This document shows, one piece after another, positions 45,113-55,691 of a stretch of 64,000 nt of DNA. This DNA is from Mesorhizobium sp. WSM3862. Lineage in GTDB: Bacteria > Pseudomonadota > Alphaproteobacteria > Rhizobiales > Rhizobiaceae. The notes beneath the pieces are model-generated. The model searched no databases. It saw nothing but the letters and a program-made list of their open reading frames with translations, and was not told where the DNA came from. The translations under genes and the position numbers were made by a program. Each line of letters begins with the position of its first letter. Position 1 is the stretch's first letter. The stretch spans positions 434,001-498,000 of the forward strand of contig NZ_NSGE01000004.1 of the NCBI RefSeq assembly GCF_002294985.1. The letters are read 5' to 3'.

Positions 45113-45195
45113 AGACCTTCTGTTCCGGTCGGATCACCCCATCCGCCACGGACGGCGGACCGACGGCAGGCTGAGAGGGCCGATTGGCACGGTCC

Positions 45196-47853
<2,658 letters not shown>

Positions 47854-47867
47854 CTATGCCGGCGTGA

Positions 47868-47889
47868 AAGCCGCGCCCGAGCGCGGCCT
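47868..47889 (-). terminator. Hairpin after the FMN reductase gene
   Basis: On the minus strand GCCGCGC, TCGG, GCGCGGC closes a 7-bp stem extended by AAGG/CTT; about 26 bases past the reductase stop. Only three T's follow. Confidence 0.4.
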
Positions 47890-47914
47890 TGCAACAGTCA
47901 CATCGGGGCGTCTG

Positions 47915-48496
47915 CTATTCCGCCCGGAGGCCGGCGCGCAGCGCCTTCAGCGCCTCGCTCCAGCGGAACAACTCGTCCAGCATGGCCTTGGCGCCGCCCA
48001 GCACCTGCTCGCTCGGATGATACGCGCCCTCCTTGTCGAGCAAGGTCCTGTAGGAAGGCAGCGCCACGCCTTCCGGGATCGGCATGACGCCGACGGAGGT
48101 CAGCAGCGGCTTCAGCGCCTGTGCCGCGCGCAGGCCGCCGGACACCCCGCCATAGCTGAAGATGGCGGCGGGCTTGTAGCGCCACTCCTTGAGCAGATAG
48201 TCGACGGCGTTAACAATCGCCGGAGCGGCGAAGTAATTGTATTCCGGCGCCACGAAGACGAAGGCGTCGGCGGCGTCGATCGCCGTCGACCAGGCCTTGG
48301 TGTGGTCGTTCTCGTATTTGCGCAGGCGCGGATGATGCGGCTCGTCGAGCAGCGGCAGCTTGAAGGCGGCAATGTCGGCGAGCGCCGGCTCGAACTTGCC
48401 GTGCTCGCGCGCGAACCCCTCCAGCCACTCGGCGAAGATCGGTCCGGCCCGTCCCGGTCGCGTGCTGCCGATGATGATGCTCAACTGGTGCTTCAC
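47915..48496 (-). CDS. NADPH-dependent FMN reductase family protein
   Basis: 193-residue flavodoxin-like oxidoreductase. The phosphate-binding IIGSTRPGRAGPIFAEWL and the flavin-ring motif VAPEYNYFAAPAIVNAVDYL with FSYGGVSGGLRA are classical for NAD(P)H:FMN/quinone/azo reductases. Start is a GTG eight bases behind AGGAG. Divergent from the P450 gene with 180 bases between; it might supply reduced flavin or act in redox defence, but pairing with the P450 is not proven. Confidence 0.88.
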   Translation of the reverse strand: MKHQLSIIIGSTRPGRAGPIFAEWLEGFAREHGKFEPALADIAAFKLPLLDEPHHPRLRKYENDHTKAWSTAIDAADAFVFVAPEYNYFAAPAIVNAVDYLLKEWRYKPAAIFSYGGVSGGLRAAQALKPLLTSVGVMPIPEGVALPSYRTLLDKEGAYHPSEQVLGGAKAMLDELFRWSEALKALRAGLRAE

Positions 48497-48676
48497 GGGT
48501 GGCTCCTCGATTGACGGTATCCGTTGGCGACTAAAGGAACCGGTCACCGTCAACAAGCAGCCATCGAAGGGCGCCGTTCACATTCAGGCGAGGCGGTCTC
48601 TCCATGGGCTTTCCGTTCGGTCACATGGACGCCCGCTTTGCCGCGCATTACATTTGCCGTCGTAGCGGAGCATCCG

Positions 48677-50047
48677 ATGGACACAAAGCCCGCCCCCTTC
48701 GTGCCGCCTGCGCCGAAGCCGCGCACCCAGCCGCCCTCGACGCTGGAGATGATGCGCATCGTCTACCGCAACCCGCTCGAGCTGTGGGGCGAGCATACCT
48801 ACAACGAGCCCTGGATCTCGGTGACCGGTATCGGCGGGCCGCTGGTCATCGCCAACGATCCCGGCCTCATCCGCCACGTGCTGGTCGACAACGCCAGGAA
48901 CTACAAGATGGCGACGGTGCGCCAGCTGATCCTGCGCCCGATCCTGCGCGACGGCTTGCTCACCGCCGAGGGCGAGGTGTGGAAGCGCTCGCGCAAGGCG
49001 ATGGCGCCGGTGTTCACGCCGCGCCACATCTTCGGTTTCGCCGAGCCGATGCTGAAGCGCACGCTGGAATTCGCCACCCGCTACGAGGCCGGCGGTACGA
49101 CCGACGTCGCCCGCGACATGACGATGCTCACCTATGATATCCTGGCCGAGACGCTGTTTTCCGGCGAGATCGCCGGCGAGCCCGGCAGCTTCGCCAAGGA
49201 GATCGACCGCCTGTTCGAGACCATGGGCCGGGTCGATCCGCTCGACCTGTTGCGCGCCCCGGAATGGCTGCCGCGGCTGACCCGCATCCGCGGCCGCAAG
49301 ACCATGGCCTATTTCCGCAACATCGTTGCCAACACGGTGAAAATGCGCGAGCAGCGGCTGAAGCGCGATCCCGACGGCGTGCCGCAGGATTTCCTGACGC
49401 TACTCCTGAAAGCCGAAGGGCCGGATGGCCTGACCCGCGCCGAAGTCGAGGACAACATCATCACCTTCATCGGCGCCGGGCACGAGACCACGGCGCGCGC
49501 GCTCGGCTGGACGATCTACTGTCTCGCCGAAGCGCCCTGGGAGCGCGACAAGGTCGAGCAGGAGATCGATGCGGTGCTGGCGCGCGAGCCCGATCCGACA
49601 AGATGGCTGGACGCCATGCCGCTCACGCGCGCCGCCTTCGAGGAAGCGCTGAGGCTTTATCCGCCGGCGCCCTCGATCAATCGCGAGCCGATCGAGCCGG
49701 AGACCTGGAACGGCCTTTATATACCGAGATACGCCGCCGTGCTGGTGATGCCCTGGGTGGTGCATCGCCATCGCAAGCTATGGGACAGGCCGGACGCCTT
49801 CATGCCGGAGCGCTTCCATCCGGAGAACCGCGAACGGATCGACCGCTTCCAGTATCTGCCTTTCGGCGCCGGGCCGCGCGTCTGCATCGGCGCCAGCTTC
49901 GCCATGCAGGAGGCGATCATTGCTTTGGTTATCCTGTTGTCGCGCTTCCGCTTCGACGTAACGTCGCAAACCCGGCCATGGCCGGTGCAGAAGCTGACCA
50001 CGCAGCCGCAGGGCGGCCTGCCGATGCAGGTTTCCCGCCGCGCCTGA
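48677..50047 (+). CDS. Cytochrome P450
   Basis: 456-residue soluble bacterial monooxygenase. I-helix TFIGAGHETTARAL (oxygen activation), ExxR in EEALRLYPPAPS and the heme loop FGAGPRVCIG with proximal Cys ~403. N-terminal proline-rich hinge PPAPKPRTQPPSTLE, no membrane anchor. Needs ferredoxin and reductase encoded elsewhere. Similar P450s in rhizobia hydroxylate fatty or isoprenoid compounds, but the substrate cannot be assigned. Start by ATG with GCGGAG ahead. Confidence 0.93.
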   Translation: MDTKPAPFVPPAPKPRTQPPSTLEMMRIVYRNPLELWGEHTYNEPWISVTGIGGPLVIANDPGLIRHVLVDNARNYKMATVRQLILRPILRDGLLTAEGEVWKRSRKAMAPVFTPRHIFGFAEPMLKRTLEFATRYEAGGTTDVARDMTMLTYDILAETLFSGEIAGEPGSFAKEIDRLFETMGRVDPLDLLRAPEWLPRLTRIRGRKTMAYFRNIVANTVKMREQRLKRDPDGVPQDFLTLLLKAEGPDGLTRAEVEDNIITFIGAGHETTARALGWTIYCLAEAPWERDKVEQEIDAVLAREPDPTRWLDAMPLTRAAFEEALRLYPPAPSINREPIEPETWNGLYIPRYAAVLVMPWVVHRHRKLWDRPDAFMPERFHPENRERIDRFQYLPFGAGPRVCIGASFAMQEAIIALVILLSRFRFDVTSQTRPWPVQKLTTQPQGGLPMQVSRRA

Positions 50048-50073
50048 TCGGCACGCGTCCGATCGGGAACAGT

Positions 50074-51057
50074 CTACCGGTCGGCGATCGGCCGGCGCTG
50101 CTGGAACTGACCGGCGGCGCGGAAGCGCCAGAGATAGCTCGGCAGGATCGCGGCGATCGCCTGCGGCTGGATGCCGAGGCCGTTGATCGTTCTGTTCGCC
50201 TTGGCGGCGGCTTCCGAGACGACGTTGTGCTCGCGCAGCTGCAGCACCTGGTCCTTGGTCAGCAGCGGATTGGGCAACAGCTGCAGGATCGAGGCCTGGA
50301 TATTGGCCACCCACCACGGCACCGGCACCAGGAGGCGTCTGCGGTCGATGACGGCGAGCAGCTCCTGCATGCATTCCTTGAAGGTCAGCACCTGCGGGCC
50401 GCCGAGCTCATAGGTCTGGCCACGCTCGACCTTGCCGTCGACCGAGCGTGCCACCGCCTCGGCGACGTCGCCGACATAGATCGGCTGGAATTTCGTCTCC
50501 CCGCCGCCGATCAGCGGGAGCACGGGCGAGAAGCGCGCCATGTTGGCGAAGCGGTTGAAGAAGGCGTCCTCGGGTCCGAAATTGATCGAGGGCCGCAAGA
50601 CGACGGCGTCGGGCACCGTCTCGAACACCGCTTTCTCGCCGAGAGCCTTGGTGCGCGCATATCCCGACGGCGAGTTGAGGTCGGCGCCGAGCGCCGATAT
50701 ATGGGTGAGGCCGGCGCCGACCGATCGCGCGGCCTCGGCGACGGCGCGCGCGCCGAACTCGTGCACGGAGCCGAATTTCTGCCGGCCGCTCTCATGCAGT
50801 ATGGCGACGAGGTTGACGACGTGGTCGGCGCCCTGAACGGCGCGGTCGACCGACCAGCGCACGCGCACATTGGCCTGCACCGGCTGGATCTGGCCGACAT
50901 TGCCGAGCGGCTGCACATGGCCGGCAAGGTCGGGCCGCCGGCAGGCGACCCGGATGCGATAGCCGCGCTTGGCGAGCGCGCGAACGACATGACGGCCGAC
51001 GAATCCCGAGCCGCCGAACACGACGACGAGCTTGGGGGTCTGCAGGATTTCTGTCAT
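50074..51057 (-). CDS. Complex I NDUFA9-like NAD(P)-binding protein
   Basis: 327-residue atypical short-chain dehydrogenase. KLVVVFGGSGFVGRHVVRAL is the nucleotide-binding loop and SGYARTKALGEKAV holds the Tyr/Lys-like site. It belongs to the subgroup containing mitochondrial Complex I subunit NDUFA9 and bacterial NAD-dependent epimerase-like proteins; a role in complex I assembly or ubiquinone-linked redox is inferred. In the same direction and upstream lies the DoxX gene, with a dispersed repeat between. Confidence 0.85.
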   Translation of the reverse strand: MTEILQTPKLVVVFGGSGFVGRHVVRALAKRGYRIRVACRRPDLAGHVQPLGNVGQIQPVQANVRVRWSVDRAVQGADHVVNLVAILHESGRQKFGSVHEFGARAVAEAARSVGAGLTHISALGADLNSPSGYARTKALGEKAVFETVPDAVVLRPSINFGPEDAFFNRFANMARFSPVLPLIGGGETKFQPIYVGDVAEAVARSVDGKVERGQTYELGGPQVLTFKECMQELLAVIDRRRLLVPVPWWVANIQASILQLLPNPLLTKDQVLQLREHNVVSEAAAKANRTINGLGIQPQAIAAILPSYLWRFRAAGQFQQRRPIADR

Positions 51058-51152
51058 GGCTGGCTCCGCGCGCAAAAGCTTGGCTGAGCCGCTTCTTAAT
51101 CCGTTTCGCGTCAAAGGCAAAGAGCGACCGGAGGTCGCCGCCGCCTTGTTTT

Positions 51153-51210
51153 TGAGCAATTCCAGGAAAGTGTGGAGCGGTTTTCCTTGCCGAATTGCGT
51201 CAGGGTAAAA
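51153..51210. repeat. Dispersed repeat GAGCAATTCCAGGAAA copy 1
   Basis: The block starts GAGCAATTCCAGGAAAGTGT, continues GGAGCGGTTTTCC and GAATTGCGTCAGGGTAAAA. A second copy with the same order lies at 58311-58356. It sits in the gap between doxX and the NDUFA9-like gene. Confidence 0.65.
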
Positions 51211-51215
51211 GCCGC

Positions 51216-51668
51216 TCAGAACGCCTTGCCGATACGCTTGTCGACCGAATGCCGGTTGCCGCCGCGGATGACGAAGAAGGCGAGGATTGCCGCCCAAAGC
51301 AGCGATTTTTCTGCGCCCGAAAAGCCCTGGCCCATGGTGACCCAGTGGAACCATACCGTGACCAGAAGCACGATCAGGCCGGCGAAAGCGGCCGGGCGGG
51401 TGACGAGGCCGATGGCAATCAAAATGCCGCCGAAGAATTCGGTGCAGGCGAGCAGCGGCGACCAGAAGACGCCAGGATAGAAGCCCAGACCTTCGACCAT
51501 TTCCGTGGCGCCAAACGGATTGACGATCTTCTGCGAGCCATGAATGGCGAGGAAGGCCCCGGCGACGGCGCGCAGCAGCGTTTCGGCCGCATTGTTCAGC
51601 GTCGCATAGAGTCCGCCTAGGGCCGGAACGATAAGCCTTGTTCGGGACGTGTCGGTGCTGGCGAACAT
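51216..51668 (-). CDS. DoxX family membrane protein
   Basis: 150-residue protein with four transmembrane helices (LLRAVAGAFLAIHGSQKIV, LLACTEFFGGILIAIGLVT, AGLIVLLVTVWFHW, LLWAAILAFFVIRGGN) and the DoxX motif FFGGILIAIGLVTRPAA. DoxX-like proteins are quinol-linked oxidoreductase or redox stress components; the exact task here is unknown. AAAGGAG precedes the ATG. A perfect 10-bp inverted repeat lies in the promoter. Confidence 0.88.
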   Translation of the reverse strand: MFASTDTSRTRLIVPALGGLYATLNNAAETLLRAVAGAFLAIHGSQKIVNPFGATEMVEGLGFYPGVFWSPLLACTEFFGGILIAIGLVTRPAAFAGLIVLLVTVWFHWVTMGQGFSGAEKSLLWAAILAFFVIRGGNRHSVDKRIGKAF

Positions 51669-51686
51669 GCGGTCTCCTTTTTGCTG

Positions 51687-51721
51687 ATTTGACGGACGCA
51701 AAGGCGTCCACTCCGTCAAAT
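51687..51721. promoter_or_regulatory. Perfect 10-bp inverted repeat upstream of doxX
   Basis: ATTTGACGGA (51687-51696) and TCCGTCAAAT (51712-51721) are exact complements, with an alternative inner GGACGC/GCGTCC stem. Starting 19 bases before the doxX ATG, it is a likely repressor site or 5' hairpin. Confidence 0.5.
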
Positions 51722-51772
51722 AGGATAAACCTGACGAACTTTCGCATGTTTTATTGCCGCAGTGAGAAACAG

Positions 51773-51796
51773 AAAACCCCGCCGAGGCGGGGTTTT
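51773..51796 (-). terminator. Rho-independent terminator
   Basis: AAAACCCCGCC, GA, GGCGGGGTTTT forms an 11-bp stem. On the minus strand it is followed by CTGTTTC. It would end transcripts coming from the ldh-type gene or from an intergenic RNA, ahead of doxX. Confidence 0.65.
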
Positions 51797-52040
51797 CCGG
51801 GCAGTGAGCGCACCGAAACAGGGTCCAACGAGGCGGCCTGACCTGAGACGGTATCAAGGCGGCGTGAAGCAAGCACGCCCGCCCCGGCCCTGGACGCCCG
51901 GCGCGACGGCCGCCAATCGCAAGCCGCGACCCAAGCCACCCTTTTGCGGCTTGCGATGTGGGGTGCCGCTGATGGGTCGCTGCCGGGCTAAGAAAGGTCA
52001 AAGCGGCGCGAAGCAAATGCGCGCCTTGTTGCCGGGCGAT
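51797..52040 (-). ncRNA. Candidate structured RNA between ldh-type gene and doxX
   Basis: About 245 bases with no protein reading, ending in the terminator at 51773-51796. It includes a perfect 12-bp stem (ATCGCAAGCCGC at 51916-51927 with GCGGCTTGCGAT at 51946-51957) and another near GGCGGCGTG/CACGCCCGCC. Structure and terminator suggest an independent or 3'-UTR-derived RNA. No known family recognised. Confidence 0.3.
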
Positions 52041-52047
52041 GCCTCGA

Positions 52048-53049
52048 TCAGGCCGAGTAGCGTTCGGCGAATTCGGAAATGCGCTGCACGACCGCCTTCG
52101 GGATATCGACACCGCGCGCCGTCGCCTTTTCAGCGGCCTCTGCCCGGGCACGGCCAGGGATGTGCACGCCGTAGCGCCGCCGCAGCCGGTCGAGCTGGTC
52201 CTTCATGCGCTGCTCAAAATCCGGATCGACCAATTTGGGCTCGATAGCGAGCACGAAGAGCCCGGTTCCGGGGCTGTCCGGCCCGCCGGAGAACCAGGGT
52301 GCGTCGAGCGACCAGTTGGCGCCGGAAATCCCCGCCGCCAGCACCTCGACCATAAGCGCGATGTTGGCGCCGCGCTGGCCGCCGAAGGCGAGCATCGCGC
52401 CCTTCATCGCCGCCGCCGGATCGGTGGTCGGGTTGCCGCTGGCATCGAGTGCCCAGCCCTCGGGGATCTTCCTGCCGTCTTCCGCCGCCTTGCGGATGTT
52501 GACGAAGGCGGTGGCGCTCGACGATTGGTCGATCACCAAAGGCGGCCCGTCCGCGGCGGGCGCGGCAAAGGACATCGGGTTGGTGCAGTAGACCGGCTTG
52601 ACCGAGCCCGAGCCTGCAAGCACTGCCGGCCCGTTGGTGGCGGCGAACGAGACCAGCCCCTGCGCTGCCAGCCGTCCGGTGAAATAGCCGAGCGCGCCGC
52701 AGGTATAGGCGTTCCTCTGCGAGAAGATGGCGACGCCGAACAGCCTTGCTGCCTTGACGAGGTCATCGATAGTCCGATCGAAGCCGGTATGGGCAAGCCC
52801 GCCGCGCGCGTCGGAGAGGTAGACGGCCAGCGCCGGCCGGGTGACGACCGGATCGGCATTGCCGTCGATGCGGCCGTCCTCGATCGCCTCCAGATAGTCG
52901 ATGAAATGCGACAGGCCGACCGCCGACAGGCCTTCTGCTTCCGCCGCGATGATCGAGGCAACCAGCGACTGCGTCGCTTCTTCATTGGCGCCGGCGCCGA
53001 GCGCCGCCATGCGGCAGAGCCCTGTTGCCTGGTCGAGAGTGAGTTGCAT
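52048..53049 (-). CDS. Ldh/malate dehydrogenase type 2 family oxidoreductase
   Basis: 333-residue NAD(P)-dependent oxidoreductase of the Ldh family, which includes ureidoglycolate, malate and delta1-piperideine-2-carboxylate dehydrogenases. Conserved: the GLSHF motif in AVGLSHFIDYLEAIEDG, a proton-donor His, and FAATNGPAVL, with VIDQSSSATAF and DGRKIPEGWALDASGNPTTDP typical of the family. The ATG follows AGGACGG. It lies downstream of the amino acid ABC transporter in the same direction after a palindromic repeat, so it may reduce a 2-oxo or imino product of the imported amino acid. Confidence 0.88.
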   Translation of the reverse strand: MQLTLDQATGLCRMAALGAGANEEATQSLVASIIAAEAEGLSAVGLSHFIDYLEAIEDGRIDGNADPVVTRPALAVYLSDARGGLAHTGFDRTIDDLVKAARLFGVAIFSQRNAYTCGALGYFTGRLAAQGLVSFAATNGPAVLAGSGSVKPVYCTNPMSFAAPAADGPPLVIDQSSSATAFVNIRKAAEDGRKIPEGWALDASGNPTTDPAAAMKGAMLAFGGQRGANIALMVEVLAAGISGANWSLDAPWFSGGPDSPGTGLFVLAIEPKLVDPDFEQRMKDQLDRLRRRYGVHIPGRARAEAAEKATARGVDIPKAVVQRISEFAERYSA

Positions 53050-53061
53050 CGGAGCCGTCCT

Positions 53062-53167
53062 GAGGGAGTAAGGGAATAAGGGAGTAGGGGGAAATTGTGG
53101 AGCAAATAGCGAATGGGGACGGAAATGTGAATGCGGATCGTGGCTGAACACTCCCCTACTCCCCTCT
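53062..53167. repeat. TAGGG-rich inverted repeat element, second copy
   Basis: Left arm GAGGGAGTAAGGGAATAAGG and GGAGTAGGGG; right arm CTCCCCTACTCCCCTC. Same style as the element at 16069. It ends on the stop codon of the permease gene. Confidence 0.6.
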
Positions 53168-53975
53168 AGCCGATCTTGACCGGAATCCGGGCCTCGATGC
53201 GGCTGAAGATGAGAACGAGGATGCCGGTGATGGTCATGTAGATCAGCGCCAGCAGCAGCAAGGGCTCATAAGTGAGATAAGTGTCCTGCCGCACCTTGGA
53301 CGAGACGGCGAAGATATCGATGACGCTGATCGTCGCCACCAGCGGCGTCGACTTGAGCTGCAGCACGGTTTCGCCGGTCAGTGTCGGCAGCGCGCGGAAG
53401 AAGGCCTGCGGCAGCCAGATGCGGTGGAAGATCTTGAAGCGGCTCATGCCGAAGGCGCGCGCGGCTTCCAACTGCCCTTTCGGCACGCCGGCGAACGCGC
53501 CGCGCATCACCTCGCCTTCATAGCCGGCGAATGACAAGGTCAGCGCCAACACGCCGTAGGGCCAGGCTTGCCTGAGATAGGGCCACATCCAGGACTCGCG
53601 AATCCATGGATATTGCGGAAAAAGCGATCCAAGCCCGTAGTAGAGCAACCACAGTTGCAGCAGCAGCGGCGTGCCGCGGATGATGGTGCAGAAGATCTTG
53701 GCCGGCACGGCGAGCCAGAACGGCCCACCGGCCTGCGCCAGCCCAAGCGGCACGGCCAGCATAAAGCCCAGCGCGCAGGTCACGACGAGGATCCACAGCG
53801 ACCGCCAGATGCCGAGCAGCCCCATCTGCCAATATTGCGGCAGCCAGTCCCAGCGCATGAAGAAGGCCGCGCAGAGGACCAGTCCCAGCGCGATTAGGAT
53901 CAGCACGATGCGGTGCGGCCTGAGCCAGAGCGAGGCACGCGCCGCCATGTTGATCGCGGTCGCTTCGGCCGACAT
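53166..53975 (-). CDS. Polar amino acid ABC transporter permease (HisM/ArtM type)
   Basis: 269-residue inner-membrane permease with five or more helices and the EAA loop GQLEAARAFGMSRFKIFHRIWLP (quoted as QLEAARAFGMSRFKIF), which docks on the ATPase. Its start overlaps the stop of the other permease by one base (TGATG). The N-terminal extension carries one added helix. Last transporter gene of the operon ATPase, binding protein, permease 1, permease 2. Confidence 0.9.
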   Translation of the reverse strand: MSAEATAINMAARASLWLRPHRIVLILIALGLVLCAAFFMRWDWLPQYWQMGLLGIWRSLWILVVTCALGFMLAVPLGLAQAGGPFWLAVPAKIFCTIIRGTPLLLQLWLLYYGLGSLFPQYPWIRESWMWPYLRQAWPYGVLALTLSFAGYEGEVMRGAFAGVPKGQLEAARAFGMSRFKIFHRIWLPQAFFRALPTLTGETVLQLKSTPLVATISVIDIFAVSSKVRQDTYLTYEPLLLLALIYMTITGILVLIFSRIEARIPVKIG

Positions 53976-54667
53976 CAGCGCGCCTCTTTGATGGAAGGCA
54001 TGCCGCGCCGCGACCAGGCCTCGACGCGGCCGATGATCACGTTGGAAAACAGCGTCAGCGCCAGATAAAGCGCGCCGGCAGCAAGATAGAAGACCAGATA
54101 GGCCTTGGTGACGCCGGCCGCCTGACGCGTCGCGAGCGTCAGTTCGAAGAAGCCGACGACGGCAAGCAACGCGGTGTCCTTGGTGGCGATCAGCCAGAGA
54201 TTGGCAAGGCCGGGAATGGCGAAAGGCAGCATTGCCGGCAATGTTATGCGCCTCAACATCAGGCCGGGCGGCATGCCATAGGCGCGGGCGGCCTCGATCT
54301 GGCCTTGTGGGATGGATAGGATGGCGCCGCGGATGACTTCCGTCGAATAGGCGCCCTGCACGACGCCAAGGACAAAGATGCCGGCGGCCAGCCCGCTGAT
54401 GTCGACGCGCTGGTAACCCATCGCGGTCAGCAGCTGATTGATGAGATCGGTGCCGGCGTAATAGAGCAGCAGGATCAGCACCAGTTCCGGCACGGCGCGC
54501 ACCACCGTGGTGTAGACGGCGAGCAGATCGCGCGTCACCGGTCCGCCGTAAAGCTTGCCCCAGGCGCCGCCGGTGCCGATCAAAAGGCCAAGGCAGGTGG
54601 CGCCGATGGCGATCTCGATCGAATGCAGCAATCCGACCAGCAGGGTGCCGCCCCAGCCGGGCGGCAC
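53975..54667 (-). CDS. Polar amino acid ABC transporter permease (HisQ/ArtQ type)
   Basis: 230-residue permease with a typical His/Glu/Gln/Arg/opine 3-TM family core, EAA loop GQIEAARAYGMPPGLMLRRITLP (short form GQIEAARAYGMPPGLM) and VVRAVPELVLILLLYY. Start is a GTG and is the only canonical start after an in-frame stop ~34 codons upstream; no strong ribosome binding site is visible, so translation may depend on coupling or on a non-standard codon. An intercistronic hairpin separates it from the binding-protein gene. Confidence 0.9.
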   Translation of the reverse strand: MPPGWGGTLLVGLLHSIEIAIGATCLGLLIGTGGAWGKLYGGPVTRDLLAVYTTVVRAVPELVLILLLYYAGTDLINQLLTAMGYQRVDISGLAAGIFVLGVVQGAYSTEVIRGAILSIPQGQIEAARAYGMPPGLMLRRITLPAMLPFAIPGLANLWLIATKDTALLAVVGFFELTLATRQAAGVTKAYLVFYLAAGALYLALTLFSNVIIGRVEAWSRRGMPSIKEAR

Positions 54668-54798
54668 GGGCGACAGGAGTTCGATGATGCCGGCCGCCGA
54701 GGCCGGAAGAAAGGCATTGATCAGCTTCGCCCCCGAATTGCTGGCAGCCGCCGACCGCAGCGTTCAGCGGCGGGCTTGCGTGGCAAGGTTTGGGCCAA

Positions 54799-54822
54799 GG
54801 GGCATGGCGCTGGCCATGCCCC
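54799..54822 (-). terminator. Intercistronic hairpin between binding protein and permease genes
   Basis: GGGGCATGGC and GCCATGCCCC pair over 10 bases around GCTG, about 20 bases after the binding-protein stop. Such a structure commonly stabilises or attenuates transcripts so that the binding protein is made in excess. Confidence 0.5.
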
Positions 54823-54841
54823 CAAATATCAAATGGAGGCG

Positions 54842-55636
54842 TCAGTTCGACTGCGTGGCGCCGCCATAGATGTCGAAGTCGAAGTATTTCTTGGAGATCT
54901 CGTCGTACTTGCCGTTGGCGCGGATCGCCTTGATGCCGGCGTTGATCTTTTCCTTGAGCGCGGTGTCTTCCTTGCGCACGCCGGCGCCGACGCCCGGTCC
55001 CAGCACCTCGTCGTCCGGCGCGACCATACCCTTAAGATCGCAGCAGGCCTTGCCCTGGTCCGTCTTGAGGAATTCGCCGAGCGCGATGGAGTCGGCCTGC
55101 ACCGCATCGAGGCGCCCGGCGGCGAGATCGTTGTTGGCCTCGTCCTGCGTCTGGTATTCCTTGATCTCTTGCGCGCCGGTGAAGTGCTTCTTGGCGTAGA
55201 CGGCATGTACGGTCGACACCTGAACGCCGATCACCTTGCCTTTAAGATCGTCCGGCGTGGCGCCGAACTTCTGATCCTTCGGTCCGATGATTGCTGTCGG
55301 CGTGTTGTAATACTTATCCGAGAAGTCGATCGTCTTCTTGCGCTCTTCGGTGATCGACATCGAGGAGACGATGAGGTCGATCTTCTTGGTGGTGAGCGCC
55401 GGAATGATGCCGTCCCAGGCAACGGGCGTGATGACGCAGTCGAGCTTCTCCTCGGCGCAGACGGCGTCGATGAAATCGATCTCCCAGCCGACCCACTTGC
55501 CCGTCGCGTCCGGCGAGGTGAATGGCGGATAGGGCTCGGCGGCGACGCCGATCTTGACCTGATCGGCCTTGGCCACGCCCATCGCGGCGACGCCGAACAG
55601 CAGCGCCGCGGCGAAGGTCTTGAGAACAGTCTTCAT
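54842..55636 (-). CDS. Polar amino acid ABC transporter substrate-binding protein
   Basis: 264-residue periplasmic protein with a signal peptide (MKTVLKTFAAALLFGVAAMG, cleaved after AKA). VKIGVAAEPYPPFTSPDATGKWVGWEIDF, in part KIGVAAEPYPPF and VGWEIDFIDAVC, and IPALTTKKIDLIVSSMSITEERKK, are standard for Lys/Arg/Orn/opine binders. Two cysteines CC at GKACCDLKGM. GGGAG precedes the ATG. The proximity of dimethylargininase and guanidino-oxopentanoate decarboxylase-like genes suggests arginine or a related guanidino ligand. Confidence 0.92.
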   Translation of the reverse strand: MKTVLKTFAAALLFGVAAMGVAKADQVKIGVAAEPYPPFTSPDATGKWVGWEIDFIDAVCAEEKLDCVITPVAWDGIIPALTTKKIDLIVSSMSITEERKKTIDFSDKYYNTPTAIIGPKDQKFGATPDDLKGKVIGVQVSTVHAVYAKKHFTGAQEIKEYQTQDEANNDLAAGRLDAVQADSIALGEFLKTDQGKACCDLKGMVAPDDEVLGPGVGAGVRKEDTALKEKINAGIKAIRANGKYDEISKKYFDFDIYGGATQSN

Positions 55637-55691
55637 TTCAGGACTCCCAGTTTGTTGTCGTTCCCGGTTTTCGCTCCGCTTGACGCCGGCC

